From: Vagococcus fluvialis bH819 | Lineage (GTDB): Bacteria > Bacillota > Bacilli > Lactobacillales > Vagococcaceae | DNA length: 64,000 nt | Direction: 5' to 3' | Assembly: GCF_900163795.1 (NCBI RefSeq) | Contig: NZ_FWFD01000015.1 | Coordinates: forward strand, 372,001 to 436,000 | Shown: positions 8,042-18,087 of the stretch, in pieces | Layout of the letters: every line of letters starts with the position of its first letter | Numbering within the stretch: the stretch's first letter is position 1 | The notes under the pieces: model-generated | The model's database searches: none | What the model saw: the letters and a program-made list of their open reading frames with translations, nothing else | Told to the model about the DNA's origin: nothing | Translations under genes and position numbers: made by a program

Positions 8042-10067
8042 AGTATTGGGAGCAACACAAAAAAGTAAGAATTATATTGAGGGTAAAGATGTCATCGTGA
8101 CTTGGGCATTAGGACACTTACTGGGCTTAAAAATGCCAGAGGATTATAATAAGGATTGGGCTAATTGGGAAATGAATACATTACCGATGATTCCTAAAAA
8201 ATCTGGAATTAAGCCACTACCAAAAACAAGACCACAACTTAAAGCAATTAGTCATTTAGCAAATCGTAATGATGTGTCAGAAGCTGTTATTGCGACTGAT
8301 GCAGGACGTGAGGGAGAGCTTGTTGCTAGATGGATTTTAGAATATGTGAAATTTAAGAAACCTGTGAAACGCTTATGGATTTCTTCTCAAACTGATAAAG
8401 CGATTAAAGATGGTTTTAGAAAATTACAACCAAGTAAAGCGTATGATGATTTATATTACTCAGCAATAGCTCGCGCAGAAGCTGACTGGTTAGTGGGATT
8501 AAATGTGACTCGTGCATTAACAGTGAAATACAAAGACAGCTTATCAGCAGGGCGTGTTCAGACACCCACACTTGCGATGGTTAGAAAGCAAGAAGAAAAA
8601 ATCGAGAAATTTAGACCAGAAAGTTATTTTACTTTAGATTTAAAATACCAACATTTGTTAGGTAGATTACAGTTAACTAATCCAAGACAATACAAAGAAC
8701 GTGCTACTTTGGAAGCTGTAACAAAAACAATTGAAAAATCACCAATTAAAATTGTTGATATTAAGGATAAGAAAAAAACAGAAACGGCACCACTTCCTTA
8801 TGATTTAACAGAAATACAAAGAGAAGCTAATCAACGATATCAATATTCGGCTAAAAAAACATTAGGTATTATTCAAAGATTGTATGAAGTTCATAAAATT
8901 GTGACGTATCCAAGAACGGATTCTAAATATTTAACAACCGATATGAAAGATACTATGAAAGATAGATTGCATGCTGTTACAATACTGGATAGTGCTCGCG
9001 TGAAGTCAATTATTAAAACGGGTGGTATTGTTAAGCAAAAAAATGTTTTCCAAAATGGTAAGGTAACAGATCATCATGGTTTAATCCCAACTGAACAGAC
9101 CCCTCGTTTGGAAAAATTAGACAATGAAGAGATGAAAATCTATCGTTTAATCGTTGAGCGTTTTTTAGGGTTGTTTGAAGAACCTTTTATTTCTTCTAAC
9201 CAAACAATTACAGCCAAATCAGGTGAATTTAGTTTTATCTTTAGACAACAAAAAATTGAGTCCTATGGTTGGAAAAAAGAAAAAGAAGAAACAAAAGAAC
9301 AACTTACATTTAAAGTAGGACAAGGAATTCCTTTTAATTTTGTGATTAATAAAGAATTAACGACACCACCTGCTCCACTTAATGAAGGTACATTACTTGG
9401 ACAAATGGAGAAACATAACTTAGGTACACCTGCGACAAGAGCTGAAATTATCGAAAAATTGATTAGTTCTGATTTGATGGAACGGAATAATGGGAAATTA
9501 AGCGTTTCGCCAAAGGGTAAACAGTTATTAACTTTAGTCAATCCATCTCTTGTAACACCTGAATTAACAGCAAAATGGGAAATTTCTCTTGAAAAAATAG
9601 CGCAAGGAAAATTAAATAATCGTGTCTTTATTAAAGAAATTGAACAAGAAACGGCTCGTCTAGTTAAAGAGATTAAGACAAGTGAAGATAAGTATGTGGA
9701 TCATTCATTAACGGCTAAAGATTGCCCTGATTGTGGTTCTAAGTTAAAAGAAAAAAACACTCGGGATGGAAAAATTTATGTTTGTAGTAGTGAATCGTGT
9801 TCTTACAAACGAAGAAAAGATCCAAAAGTTTCTAATAAACGCTGTCCACAATGTAAAAAGAAAATGGAAATTTTAGAAAATAAAAATGGTTCTTACTTCA
9901 AATGTAAGACCTGTAATTTATCTGAAAAAATGGATAAAAAAGGCGGTAAAGGCAAAAAAATGACAAAACACGAAGAACGCCGTTTGGTGAAAAAATATGC
10001 TGCTGATGAAGAAGAGCAAGAAAGTCCACTGGCTTTAGCTTTAAAAGCTGCCATGAAAGATCAATAA
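7989..10067 (+). CDS. topB: DNA topoisomerase III
   Basis: This type IA topoisomerase relaxes and decatenates DNA by passing one strand through a break in the other. It has the N-terminal TOPRIM domain (IAEKPSVARDIA; ATDAGREGE), the catalytic tyrosine in TYPRTDSKYL (about residue 311), and two C-terminal zinc-finger motifs (CPDCGSK...CSSESC; CPQCKKK...CKTC). At 692 residues it is full length. The start overlaps the DUF1033 gene by 53 bases; GGAG at 7973-7976 is 12 bases upstream, somewhat far. Translational coupling with the upstream gene is likely. Confidence 0.96.
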   Translation: MKQLIIAEKPSVARDIAKVLGATQKSKNYIEGKDVIVTWALGHLLGLKMPEDYNKDWANWEMNTLPMIPKKSGIKPLPKTRPQLKAISHLANRNDVSEAVIATDAGREGELVARWILEYVKFKKPVKRLWISSQTDKAIKDGFRKLQPSKAYDDLYYSAIARAEADWLVGLNVTRALTVKYKDSLSAGRVQTPTLAMVRKQEEKIEKFRPESYFTLDLKYQHLLGRLQLTNPRQYKERATLEAVTKTIEKSPIKIVDIKDKKKTETAPLPYDLTEIQREANQRYQYSAKKTLGIIQRLYEVHKIVTYPRTDSKYLTTDMKDTMKDRLHAVTILDSARVKSIIKTGGIVKQKNVFQNGKVTDHHGLIPTEQTPRLEKLDNEEMKIYRLIVERFLGLFEEPFISSNQTITAKSGEFSFIFRQQKIESYGWKKEKEETKEQLTFKVGQGIPFNFVINKELTTPPAPLNEGTLLGQMEKHNLGTPATRAEIIEKLISSDLMERNNGKLSVSPKGKQLLTLVNPSLVTPELTAKWEISLEKIAQGKLNNRVFIKEIEQETARLVKEIKTSEDKYVDHSLTAKDCPDCGSKLKEKNTRDGKIYVCSSESCSYKRRKDPKVSNKRCPQCKKKMEILENKNGSYFKCKTCNLSEKMDKKGGKGKKMTKHEERRLVKKYAADEEEQESPLALALKAAMKDQ

Positions 10068-10074
10068 AAAAATA

Positions 10075-10133
10075 GGGAGCAAGCTGATGACTTAAAAGTA
10101 AATATTGGAGTTATTAGCAAGCGCCTTTTTTTT
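10075..10133 (+). terminator. Terminator after topB
   Basis: GCTGATGACT (10083-10092) pairs with AGTTATTAGC (10109-10118), using two G-U pairs in RNA, followed by GC-rich bases and a run of eight T residues. Confidence 0.7.
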
Positions 10134-10172
10134 GTAAGTAATGGTATAATGGGCGAATAGGAGGGTTTGTTT

Positions 10173-11558
10173 ATGGAAGAAAAAATCAAGCAAGTTATTA
10201 TGGCACAACGCCAATTATTCGATACTCAAAAAACATATCCTATTGAATTTCGATTAAAACAACTAAAACAATTAAAAGTTCAAATAAATCGTTATGAAGA
10301 TGATTTATTTGAAGCACTATATCAAGATTTAGGAAAATCTTCCAGCGAAAGTTTTATTACTGAAATTGGTCTTGTTTATCGTCATATAGATGAAATGGTA
10401 AAAAAATTACCTAAGTGGGGGAAAATAAAAAGAGTCCCAACACCTTTATTTTTAATGCCAGCTAAAAGTTATACATTACAAGTTCCTTTTGGTAATACCT
10501 TGATTATTGCGCCTTTTAATTATCCAGTGTTATTAACGTTAGATCCATTAATTGGTTCGATTGCTGGTGGGAATACAGCAATTGTGGCTATGTCAGAACA
10601 TACACCAAAAACAAATCTTGTTTTAAGGACGTTGATTGCTGAAGTTTTTACAGAAGATTATTTGTTTTTTTTAGCTGGAAATCGAGAAATTAATGAGATT
10701 CTATTAGAACACAAGTTTGATAAAATTTTCTTTACTGGAAGTCAAAAGGTAGGACAAATTGTTTTAAAAAAGGCAGCTGAATATTTAACACCGACAACTT
10801 TAGAATTAGGTGGGAAAAGCCCTGTTATTGTAACAAAGTATGCTGATTTAGAACTTGCAGCTGAAAGAATTGTTTGGGGGAAATTTTTAAATGCTGGGCA
10901 AACGTGTGTAGCTCCTGATTATTGTTTAATAGATGAAAATATTAAAGATGAATTCATGACCTTATTAATTAGTAATATTCATCGCTTTTTTGGAGATAAT
11001 ATTGAAAAATCACCTGATTATGGCCGATTAATAAATAATCAGTCATTAGAAAGATTGCTTGCACTTCTAAACCAAGATAAAAAATATATTGAATTTGGTG
11101 GTCATTTTAATAAAGCGGATCAATATTTAGAGCCAACCATAGTTTCAGCGGAGTTGGAAGGTTCACTTGCTCTGATGGAAGAAGAAATATTTGGCCCTAT
11201 TTTACCTATTTTAACGTATAAAACATTAGAAGAGGGAATAGCGTTTATCGCTAAAAAGGATAAACCGCTTGCTTTCTATCCATTTAGTAGTGACAAAAGT
11301 GAACTGGATGATTTAATTCAAAAAGTTAGTTTTGGTGGAGCAACAATTAATGACACTATTCTTCATTTAGCAAATGAGCATCTACCTTTTGGTGGTGTAG
11401 GAACATCAGGAATTGGTAGTTATCATGGATACAAAACATTAGAGACTTTTACTCATAAAAAATCAATTTTAAAAAGATCAACGCTAGTAAGAATACCGTT
11501 GTTATTTCCACCTTATACAGCAGATAAAAATAATATTATTCGTCTTTTTTTTAAGTGA
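10173..11558 (+). CDS. Aldehyde dehydrogenase (class 3 / fatty-aldehyde type)
   Basis: This 461-residue NAD(P)-dependent aldehyde dehydrogenase oxidises aldehydes to acids. The active-site cysteine is C245 in NAGQTCVAPDY, and the glutamate is in LELGGKSPVIV. The rather short N-terminus and a hydrophobic C-terminal tail (RIPLLFPPYT) resemble class 3 enzymes that act on long-chain or lipid-derived aldehydes at membranes. The ATG at 10173 follows AGGAGGG; a TTG two codons upstream lies too close to that site. It has its own -10 TATAAT at about 10145 and is monocistronic. The true substrate is unknown. Confidence 0.92.
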   Translation: MEEKIKQVIMAQRQLFDTQKTYPIEFRLKQLKQLKVQINRYEDDLFEALYQDLGKSSSESFITEIGLVYRHIDEMVKKLPKWGKIKRVPTPLFLMPAKSYTLQVPFGNTLIIAPFNYPVLLTLDPLIGSIAGGNTAIVAMSEHTPKTNLVLRTLIAEVFTEDYLFFLAGNREINEILLEHKFDKIFFTGSQKVGQIVLKKAAEYLTPTTLELGGKSPVIVTKYADLELAAERIVWGKFLNAGQTCVAPDYCLIDENIKDEFMTLLISNIHRFFGDNIEKSPDYGRLINNQSLERLLALLNQDKKYIEFGGHFNKADQYLEPTIVSAELEGSLALMEEEIFGPILPILTYKTLEEGIAFIAKKDKPLAFYPFSSDKSELDDLIQKVSFGGATINDTILHLANEHLPFGGVGTSGIGSYHGYKTLETFTHKKSILKRSTLVRIPLLFPPYTADKNNIIRLFFK

Positions 11559-11559
11559 A

Positions 11560-11588
11560 TTCACAAAATTACTTGTTTATAGTATAAT
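11560..11588 (+). promoter_or_regulatory. Promoter of ftsK
   Basis: TTCACA (11560-11565) and TATAAT (11583-11588) are separated by 17 bases, directly upstream of the ftsK ribosome binding site. Confidence 0.6.
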
Positions 11589-11617
11589 GTTGAATGATAA
11601 AAGTAAGGAGTTTATAC

Positions 11618-13969
11618 ATGGCAACTAAGAAAAAAGGAAAAGCACCAACAAAAAAACAAAAACAACAACAAGAAAAAACCACCTATTTTTTAATTGGTAT
11701 TGGTTTTATTATATTTGGCATTATCGGTGGATTGAAACTTGGGTTTTTAGGTACCTTGATGGCTAATGTTTTTCGTTTTTTAGTTGGAAATACATATATT
11801 GTGATGGCTGTTTTACTCATTATTTATGGAGTTTTACTTCTATTCATGGGAAAAGATCCCAAATTTAAAAGAAAAACAATTTGGATAGGCGCTTTAGTAT
11901 TTTACTTAGGTTTTTTACTATTCATCGAAATAGGTTTATTTAAACAAATCAATCGTGATACAGCTATTATTTCTTTAACTTGGCAAAAGATTTATTCGGA
12001 CATCAGAACAAACCAAGTTAGTCAATCTGTAGGTGGAGGTATGCTAGGCGCAACACTTTACAGTTTAACCTATTTTTTAGTTTCTAAATTTGGTTCATAT
12101 GTTATTGCCTTCATTGGTATGACAACAGGTGTGTTATTATTCTTAAATGTTGGTTTAGGAGATGTGATTGAGAAAACACGAATCTGGGGTGGTAGTCTTT
12201 TTAACTCTGTTGATGAAAGAAAACAGCAATTATCAGAACGTAAAGAAGAAAAAAAAAAGCTGAAAATAGCAAAAGAGAATGAGAAAGTTTCAGAAAACTC
12301 TGTTAGAAAACAAACAGCTGGGGAAGAACTAGCAAAAAAAACAAAGGATATTGTTCCCGAGGCAGAACCTGAACAAATTAAACTAGAAATCGATAGTTAC
12401 CAAGATAATTATCAAAGACAACAAATTGAACGACCTAAAAAAGAAGCAAAAGTGATTGCAGAGGAAGTTAAGGACGGAGAGAGTAGCCTTCATTTTGACA
12501 TTCCTGATGAAGTAGAAAACGTTGATTATATACTACCCTCTAGCGATTTACTAGAAGATATCCCTTTAACAGATCAAAGTAAAGAATACAAATTAGTGGA
12601 AAAAAATGTCAAGGTTTTAGAACGAACATTTGATAGTTTTGGTGTGGATGCCAAGGTAGTTCGTGCAAGCTTAGGGCCTTCTGTCACTAAATTTGAAATT
12701 CAACCAGCTGTAGGGGTTAAAGTGAGTAAAGTTGTTAGTTTAACTGATGATTTGGCTTTAGCACTTGCTGCGAAAGATATTCGAATGGAAGCGCCAATTC
12801 CAGGTAAATCACTTATTGGGATTGAAGTGCCGAACCAAACAACGAGTATGGTTTCATTTAGAGATGTGATTGATTCTCAAGAGAGTCATCCTGAATCACT
12901 TCTTGAAGTGCCATTAGGACGTAGTATTTCAGGTGAAGTCATGTCTGCTGATTTAACCAAAATGCCTCATTTACTTATTGCAGGATCGACAGGTAGTGGA
13001 AAGTCTGTGTGTATTAACGGGATAATTTCTTGCCTATTGATGAAAGCTAAGCCAAATGAAGTGAAATTAATGATGATTGATCCAAAAATGGTGGAATTAA
13101 ATGTCTATAATGGGATTCCTCATTTATTAACGCCAGTTGTAACCAACCCTAGAAAAGCAGCTCAAGCCCTTCAAAAAGTAGTGGAAGAGATGGAGCGTCG
13201 CTATGAATTATTTGCAGGGTTTGGCGTTAGAAATATGACTGGTTACAATAATATGGTGAAGAAACACAATGCTCAAACAGGTGAAAATAAAGCACTATTA
13301 CCTTATATTGTAGTGATTGTAGATGAGTTAGCAGATTTAATGATGGTTGCAAGTAATGAAGTGGAAGATGCGATTATTCGCTTAGCTCAAATGGCACGAG
13401 CTGCGGGAATTCATATGATTTTAGCTACACAACGTCCAAGTGTCGATGTTATTACGGGAATTATCAAAGCTAATGTTCCTTCCAGAATCGCATTTGCTGT
13501 ATCAAGTGGGATTGATTCTCGGACGATTATTGATGGAAATGGGGCTGAAAAACTTCTTGGTCGAGGAGATATGTTATTTGTTCCAATGGGGGAGAATAAA
13601 CCAATTCGAGTACAAGGTGCTTTTATTTCAGATGAAGAAGTAGAAAATATTGTCAGTTTTGTAACCAATCAACAAGAAGCTGACTATCAAGAACATATGA
13701 TGCCGTCAGAAGAAATTGAAAATTCTGGAGGTGGAAGTGCCTCTGTTGATGAGTATTTTGAAGAGGCTAAAACCTTGATTGTAGAAATGCAAACAGCCAG
13801 TATTTCTCTCTTACAACGTCGATTTAGAATCGGCTATAACCGTGCTGCTCGTTTAATAGACGAACTGGAAGAACACGGTGTCGTTGGTCCTTCTGAAGGT
13901 AGTAAACCTAGAAAAGTTTTGTTAACTTACTTACCAGAAGATGATAATCCTGTTGATGAAAATTTCTAA
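11618..13969 (+). CDS. ftsK: DNA translocase FtsK/SpoIIIE
   Basis: FtsK is a membrane-anchored ATPase that pumps chromosome ends across the closing division septum. The N-terminal third has four hydrophobic helices (about residues 20-185), then a charged linker rich in K/E (about 195-300), then the RecA-like motor with Walker [10 protein letters not shown] and Walker [10 protein letters not shown]. The C-terminal gamma winged helix ([21 protein letters not shown]) reads KOPS/SRS-like polar sequences. At 783 residues it is full length for Firmicutes. The ATG at 11618 follows AAGGAG; an ATG 24 bases upstream is less likely. Confidence 0.97.
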   Translation: MATKKKGKAPTKKQKQQQEKTTYFLIGIGFIIFGIIGGLKLGFLGTLMANVFRFLVGNTYIVMAVLLIIYGVLLLFMGKDPKFKRKTIWIGALVFYLGFLLFIEIGLFKQINRDTAIISLTWQKIYSDIRTNQVSQSVGGGMLGATLYSLTYFLVSKFGSYVIAFIGMTTGVLLFLNVGLGDVIEKTRIWGGSLFNSVDERKQQLSERKEEKKKLKIAKENEKVSENSVRKQTAGEELAKKTKDIVPEAEPEQIKLEIDSYQDNYQRQQIERPKKEAKVIAEEVKDGESSLHFDIPDEVENVDYILPSSDLLEDIPLTDQSKEYKLVEKNVKVLERTFDSFGVDAKVVRASLGPSVTKFEIQPAVGVKVSKVVSLTDDLALALAAKDIRMEAPIPGKSLIGIEVPNQTTSMVSFRDVIDSQESHPESLLEVPLGRSISGEVMSADLTKMPHLLIAGSTGSGKSVCINGIISCLLMKAKPNEVKLMMIDPKMVELNVYNGIPHLLTPVVTNPRKAAQALQKVVEEMERRYELFAGFGVRNMTGYNNMVKKHNAQTGENKALLPYIVVIVDELADLMMVASNEVEDAIIRLAQMARAAGIHMILATQRPSVDVITGIIKANVPSRIAFAVSSGIDSRTIIDGNGAEKLLGRGDMLFVPMGENKPIRVQGAFISDEEVENIVSFVTNQQEADYQEHMMPSEEIENSGGGSASVDEYFEEAKTLIVEMQTASISLLQRRFRIGYNRAARLIDELEEHGVVGPSEGSKPRKVLLTYLPEDDNPVDENF

Positions 13970-13981
13970 AAAATAGTTGAA

Positions 13982-14030
13982 AAATCACCCATCAATTCAG
14001 AGTATTCTATTCTGAATTGATGGGTGATTT
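13982..14030. terminator. Bidirectional terminator between ftsK and phzF-like gene
   Basis: A near-perfect hairpin of about 20 bp joins 13982-14001 with 14011-14030, with A-runs and T-runs on the outer sides, so it serves both convergent genes. Confidence 0.95.
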
Positions 14031-14033
14031 ATT

Positions 14034-14915
14034 TTATATAGAAATCCATTCCTTACAAACATAGGTTATGTCTCCGGAAATACTAACAGAGAGTTGGTTA
14101 TTTTGCTTACTTAAATTAACTGTGACATACCCCTCTTTTCCGACTTCATAACCTTGTTCTACAAGAAAAGAAACGTTAGTATTTTCTTTCAGGGGATGTA
14201 TATAGCGTTCATAATAAGCTCCCATAACACCAGAAGCAGAACCAGTCACTGAATCTTCCACAGAACCCGTCATAGCACCAGAAAAATGGCGACTATACAT
14301 TAAAGCTTCATTTGTTTTAGTTTCTAAGCAAATAGGATGAATGGAAGCTTCAGGTATTTCTTCTAGTACACATTCAAATTCTTTATTATGTGGTTTCATT
14401 TTTTTAAAGGTTGCTAATCTTTTTATAGGCACAATCAAAGTCCATGTACCAGTGGAACCGTATAAAACTGGATAATTTAATTCAATTTCATTAGAGGAAA
14501 TACCGATGACTTTAACTAAAGCTTCTATTGAACCTTCAAACTTTTTAAAAATAGGGGATTGTTGGTACATAGTAAGTTTATTTTCAGAGTTAATATTTAT
14601 TTCAACAAAACCAGCTTTTGTCTTAATAAGCAGTGACTTTTTGTGAGTTAGCTTATTATCTAAAAGATATTTCGTGCCTGCTAATAAAGCATGTCCACAA
14701 AAATCCATTTCAGTTTCTGGCGCAAAAAATCTAAAATTAAAACCATTTTTAGGTTCTTTAGAGATAAAAACTGTTTCATTAAAGTTTATTTTTTTAGCGA
14801 TAGTTTGTTGCTGTTTTGTTGTTAAGGATTCTAAAAGAAACACAACAGCGGCAGGATTTCCCTTATCTTTAGTAGTCGTAAAAACTTGGTAGTGTGTCCA
14901 TTCTAATGATTTCAT
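14034..14915 (-). CDS. PhzF-family isomerase/epimerase
   Basis: The 293-residue protein has the two-lobed PhzF fold seen in diaminopimelate-epimerase-like isomerases. The N-terminal GNPAAVVF block (about 19-26) and the NFNETVFI segment with its glutamate (the usual general acid/base of PhzF) are present; the C-terminal lobe has the conserved SVTGSASG stretch. The start at 14915 follows a good AGGAGG. It is not near phenazine genes, so a role in phenazine synthesis is unlikely; most family members in Firmicutes have no known substrate. The family call is firm, the reaction is not known. Confidence 0.88.
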   Translation of the reverse strand: MKSLEWTHYQVFTTTKDKGNPAAVVFLLESLTTKQQQTIAKKINFNETVFISKEPKNGFNFRFFAPETEMDFCGHALLAGTKYLLDNKLTHKKSLLIKTKAGFVEININSENKLTMYQQSPIFKKFEGSIEALVKVIGISSNEIELNYPVLYGSTGTWTLIVPIKRLATFKKMKPHNKEFECVLEEIPEASIHPICLETKTNEALMYSRHFSGAMTGSVEDSVTGSASGVMGAYYERYIHPLKENTNVSFLVEQGYEVGKEGYVTVNLSKQNNQLSVSISGDITYVCKEWISI

Positions 14916-14961
14916 GGATAAAGAACCTCCTAGATATGTATTTACCTGTATTATAGCAAAA

Positions 14962-15000
14962 AAATAAGAGGCTGAACAAAAATGTCAACCCCTTATTTTA
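14962..15000. terminator. Terminator between antiporter and phzF-like gene
   Basis: AAATAAG (14962-14968) pairs with CTTATTT (14992-14998) around an inner GGCTGAAC/GTCAACCC region. The T-run on the minus strand makes it the terminator of the antiporter gene. Confidence 0.8.
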
Positions 15001-15012
15001 ATAATATCAGTT

Positions 15013-15050
15013 CCAGTTACTTGGAGCAAAGCGATTTTTTATTCACTCTC
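15013..15050 (-). repeat. Partial copy of a dispersed palindromic 3'-UTR element
   Basis: Directly after the antiporter stop, the sequence shares TCCAGTTACT and then AGC-GATTTTTTATTC with a complete hairpin copy after glmM (41420-41484). It also matches the left arm of that hairpin in the other orientation (GAGTGAA, then an A-run, then GCTTTGCTCC). Both copies lie between a stop codon and a terminator. Confidence 0.45.
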
Positions 15051-17143
15051 TAGTCAAATGTTCCTTGTAGGAAGGTTGTTTCGTTATAGTTGAGTGATTG
15101 TCTTAGTTGGTTTGCTAGGGTGGGGGAAATTTTTCCTTGTTCTAACAAGCACTGAACGACTGATCTTTCTTCGTCTAGTGTTTTTAAGAAATATTCTTGA
15201 TACGTTGTTTGGTATTCTTCTTTTTGCCGTATTTGGTAATTTTTAATTCGGTCCATTTTACTTTGGTACTCTAAAGTAATTTGGTCTAATATTGATTTTT
15301 TTAGAATAAAATTTTCTTCTGTTTCATCTAAATGTTCTTTGATTTCTTTTAAAGTCATAATAGCATATTTAGAACACTCACTCTCTAAAAGAATAACATC
15401 TCTATGAGTGCCTTCTGGTTTATAATTTTGACGTAAAAAAGTTTCAATGATGATCCGTTTTGTTTTTTTCTTGGCTTTAAAGAAAGATTGCTTCATGATA
15501 ATTGAAAAATTAGTACTATGAGCTCTTTTTTTGTAATTTAACATTTGAATATAATTTTTTGTTAAAATTTTTGGAAAATTATTTTTTTCTATCAAGTTCA
15601 TAGCGGCACTAAATTCACTTTGAACAGCTTTTTTACGATAACTCATTTCGATTTCATGATATAACTCATTAGACGTAATAGTATCATTTAAGTATAGATT
15701 TTTTAATTGTTTGTCTAAATCATTCAAAAGATCAGTAATAACTGTTTTATTATCAATGGCTAAATCATTCTTCAACGAACGGATGGCTTTTTTAGTCATT
15801 AATTTCTTAGCTTCGATTTCAGAAAGGTCAGACTCGTCTTCATTATCTTCCCGTTCTTCATCCATAAAGGCATTGTCACCTGTTAAGATAAGTCGTGTTC
15901 TTTTCTTTGTTAGGAAGGGGAGTGTGATAACAGCAACGAGTAAACTTGTAAGAATAACACCACTGGCTAAGAAGATAATTAGGTACCTTTCTTTAAAGAC
16001 ATCTCCGTTTTCTAAAAAGAAAGGAATAGATAAGACCATAGCCATTGTGACAGCTCCTCTAACACCAGTTAGGCCAGTTAAAAGAGCGGTATAAAATTTT
16101 GGTTTATGACTGATCATATTTCTAGATTTAAAGTAACTAAACCACATGTAACCATAAGACCAAAATGTTCTAATAGCTAATAACACAAACCAAATAGCAA
16201 TGACATAGCCTATTAATGTCCAATTGTTAATTGCTGGATTAATGATTGCTGATCGCATTGTAAAAGGTAGTAAAGCGCCTAGTACCACAAAAACGACACC
16301 ATTCAATAAGTAAATAATAATGTCCCATAGTTTATTTGTAACTAATTTTATTTCGGAATACTGTCTTCTGTATAAAGGTTCTTGTTTGATAGAAACAACA
16401 CCAGCGACAACTACAGCGATAACGCCAGATGCATGAACCATTTCAGCACCAATAAAGATAACAAAGGGTGTTAAAATTTGAAGTGAGGCATGAAGAATAA
16501 CATCTTGAATACCTTGTCTAAGAAGCAGATTTTCTACAAAATAAAAAACTTTTGATAAAGTAAAACCAATGATAACACCAACGATACTCATATAAAGAAA
16601 ATCAATTGTTGCTGTTTTTAGTGAAAAAGCACCTGTCAGAAAAGCTGCTAATGCATATTTAAAGGTAATTAAACCACTTGCGTCATTGATTAAACTCTCA
16701 CCACTGATTAAACTTAAAATTCTTTTAGGTAATTTTACTTGCTCGGCAATACCTTGAACGGCTACAGGATCGGTAGGAGAAAGAACAGCTGCTAAGGCAA
16801 ACGACAAAGGAAGAGAAATTTCTGATACAAAAAAATTAATCATAAACCCACCTAGAACAGTTGTAAGTAATACTAACCAAATAGCGTTTGCAAAAATAGG
16901 TGCTCGAAGCTCCCAAAGTTCTTTTTTAGGAAAATGCTTTGCATCACTATAAAGCAAAGGGGCAACAAAAAGTAACATAAACCAATCTGTTTCAAGATCA
17001 ATTTGTAAGTTTAAAACAATTGCTGCAATAACTCCAATCGTTATTTCAATTAGAGCTGTTGGAATAGATACCAAATAATGGCTAATAATATTTGATATGA
17101 TAACGAGTAATATTAATAAAATGATGGTTTCTAATACTGCCAT
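15050..17143 (-). CDS. CPA1-family Na+/H+ antiporter
   Basis: This is a cation:proton antiporter of the CPA1/NhaP-type family that exchanges cytoplasmic Na+ (or K+) for H+. About twelve hydrophobic helices fill residues 1-405. The ion-binding region SGESLINDASG (about 149-159) with the ND pair, and an earlier SPTDPVAV segment, are the family hallmarks. The remaining C-terminal 290 residues are cytoplasmic and charged, with helical segments, and may regulate activity. The start follows GGAGG. It is monocistronic with a TATAAT promoter at about 17172-17177 (minus strand). Confidence 0.93.
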   Translation of the reverse strand: MAVLETIILLILLVIISNIISHYLVSIPTALIEITIGVIAAIVLNLQIDLETDWFMLLFVAPLLYSDAKHFPKKELWELRAPIFANAIWLVLLTTVLGGFMINFFVSEISLPLSFALAAVLSPTDPVAVQGIAEQVKLPKRILSLISGESLINDASGLITFKYALAAFLTGAFSLKTATIDFLYMSIVGVIIGFTLSKVFYFVENLLLRQGIQDVILHASLQILTPFVIFIGAEMVHASGVIAVVVAGVVSIKQEPLYRRQYSEIKLVTNKLWDIIIYLLNGVVFVVLGALLPFTMRSAIINPAINNWTLIGYVIAIWFVLLAIRTFWSYGYMWFSYFKSRNMISHKPKFYTALLTGLTGVRGAVTMAMVLSIPFFLENGDVFKERYLIIFLASGVILTSLLVAVITLPFLTKKRTRLILTGDNAFMDEEREDNEDESDLSEIEAKKLMTKKAIRSLKNDLAIDNKTVITDLLNDLDKQLKNLYLNDTITSNELYHEIEMSYRKKAVQSEFSAAMNLIEKNNFPKILTKNYIQMLNYKKRAHSTNFSIIMKQSFFKAKKKTKRIIIETFLRQNYKPEGTHRDVILLESECSKYAIMTLKEIKEHLDETEENFILKKSILDQITLEYQSKMDRIKNYQIRQKEEYQTTYQEYFLKTLDEERSVVQCLLEQGKISPTLANQLRQSLNYNETTFLQGTFD

Positions 17144-17208
17144 GAAATACCTCCGTAATTTACTTCTATTATATTATAGCAAAAAAACGACCTATTTATT
17201 AATTATTT

Positions 17209-17222
17209 TGAACTTTTGTTCA
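17209..17222. promoter_or_regulatory. TGAAC-tttt-GTTCA dyad in the divergent region
   Basis: A perfect 5-bp inverted repeat (TGAAC/GTTCA) lies between the divergent antiporter and BceA-like genes. It may be a regulator site; neither gene has a regulator next door. Confidence 0.3.
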
Positions 17223-17337
17223 GACAAAAATAATCATCTTACAAAATTGTTCGTTTGTTGTTAGTCTATTAAATGTTCAAAGTTAATTGATTAGATTAAA
17301 CTAAAGTCAAGATAATTAATTGAAAGAGGGATAAATA

Positions 17338-18087
17338 ATGCTAAAAATAAATAATGTAACCAAAACATATGGAGATAGCGTAAAATATCAAGCGTTAAAA
17401 GGAATTGATTTAGAGGTAAAAAAAGGTGAGTTTGTAGGTGTGATGGGACCATCTGGAAGTGGGAAATCAACTTTACTGAATTTAATTGGTACTATTGATA
17501 AACCAACATCAGGTAGTATCACTTTAGATGGATCTGAACCAGCAAAATTAGATCAAGAAGAATTAGCTAAGTTTAGAAGAAATCAATTAGGTTTTGTTTT
17601 TCAAAATTTTAATTTAATGCCGACTTTAACTGTAGAAGAAAATATTGTTTTACCATTAACGTTAGATGGTGAAAAAGTTAGTGTCATGAAAAAAGCCTTA
17701 TACGATGTGGCAGTAACATTAGGTATTGAGGATTTACTTAAAAAAAGAATTGCAACTATCTCAGGTGGCCAAGCCCAACGTGTGGCGATTGCACGTGCGA
17801 TGATTCATCAACCAAAATTAGTTTTAGCTGATGAACCGACAGGAAATTTAGATACCAAATCTTCAAAAGATGTGATGGGATTACTTTCACGTTTAAATAA
17901 GGAAGAAGAATCAACTATTTTAATGGTAACCCATGATCCGTTTGCAGCAAGTTACTGTGAAAAAATTATTTTCATTAAAGATGGTGAATTGGTTCAAAAA
18001 ATTTACAATAATGGCAGTCGTCATGAGTTTTATGATGTGATTTTAGAGAACTTAAGAGAGTTAGAAGGTGTAGCAGATGAGATTTAA
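17338..18087 (+). CDS. BceA-like ABC transporter ATPase
   Basis: This ATP-binding protein belongs to the MacB/BceA class (peptide-antibiotic resistance and FtsX-permease transporters). Walker A is GPSGSGKST (about 39-47), the signature is ISGGQAQRVAIARA, and Walker B is LVLADEPTGNLD. At 249 residues it is the normal size. The start follows GAGGG. Its stop lies 11 bases inside the next gene, a BceB-like permease, so they form one transporter. No two-component regulator gene is adjacent, unlike many bceRS-bceAB loci, so control would come from elsewhere. Confidence 0.93.
   Translation: MLKINNVTKTYGDSVKYQALKGIDLEVKKGEFVGVMGPSGSGKSTLLNLIGTIDKPTSGSITLDGSEPAKLDQEELAKFRRNQLGFVFQNFNLMPTLTVEENIVLPLTLDGEKVSVMKKALYDVAVTLGIEDLLKKRIATISGGQAQRVAIARAMIHQPKLVLADEPTGNLDTKSSKDVMGLLSRLNKEEESTILMVTHDPFAASYCEKIIFIKDGELVQKIYNNGSRHEFYDVILENLRELEGVADEI

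Noticed and set aside
14034-14915. Phenazine biosynthesis
   Set aside because: The PhzF-like protein is alone, with no other phenazine gene nearby.
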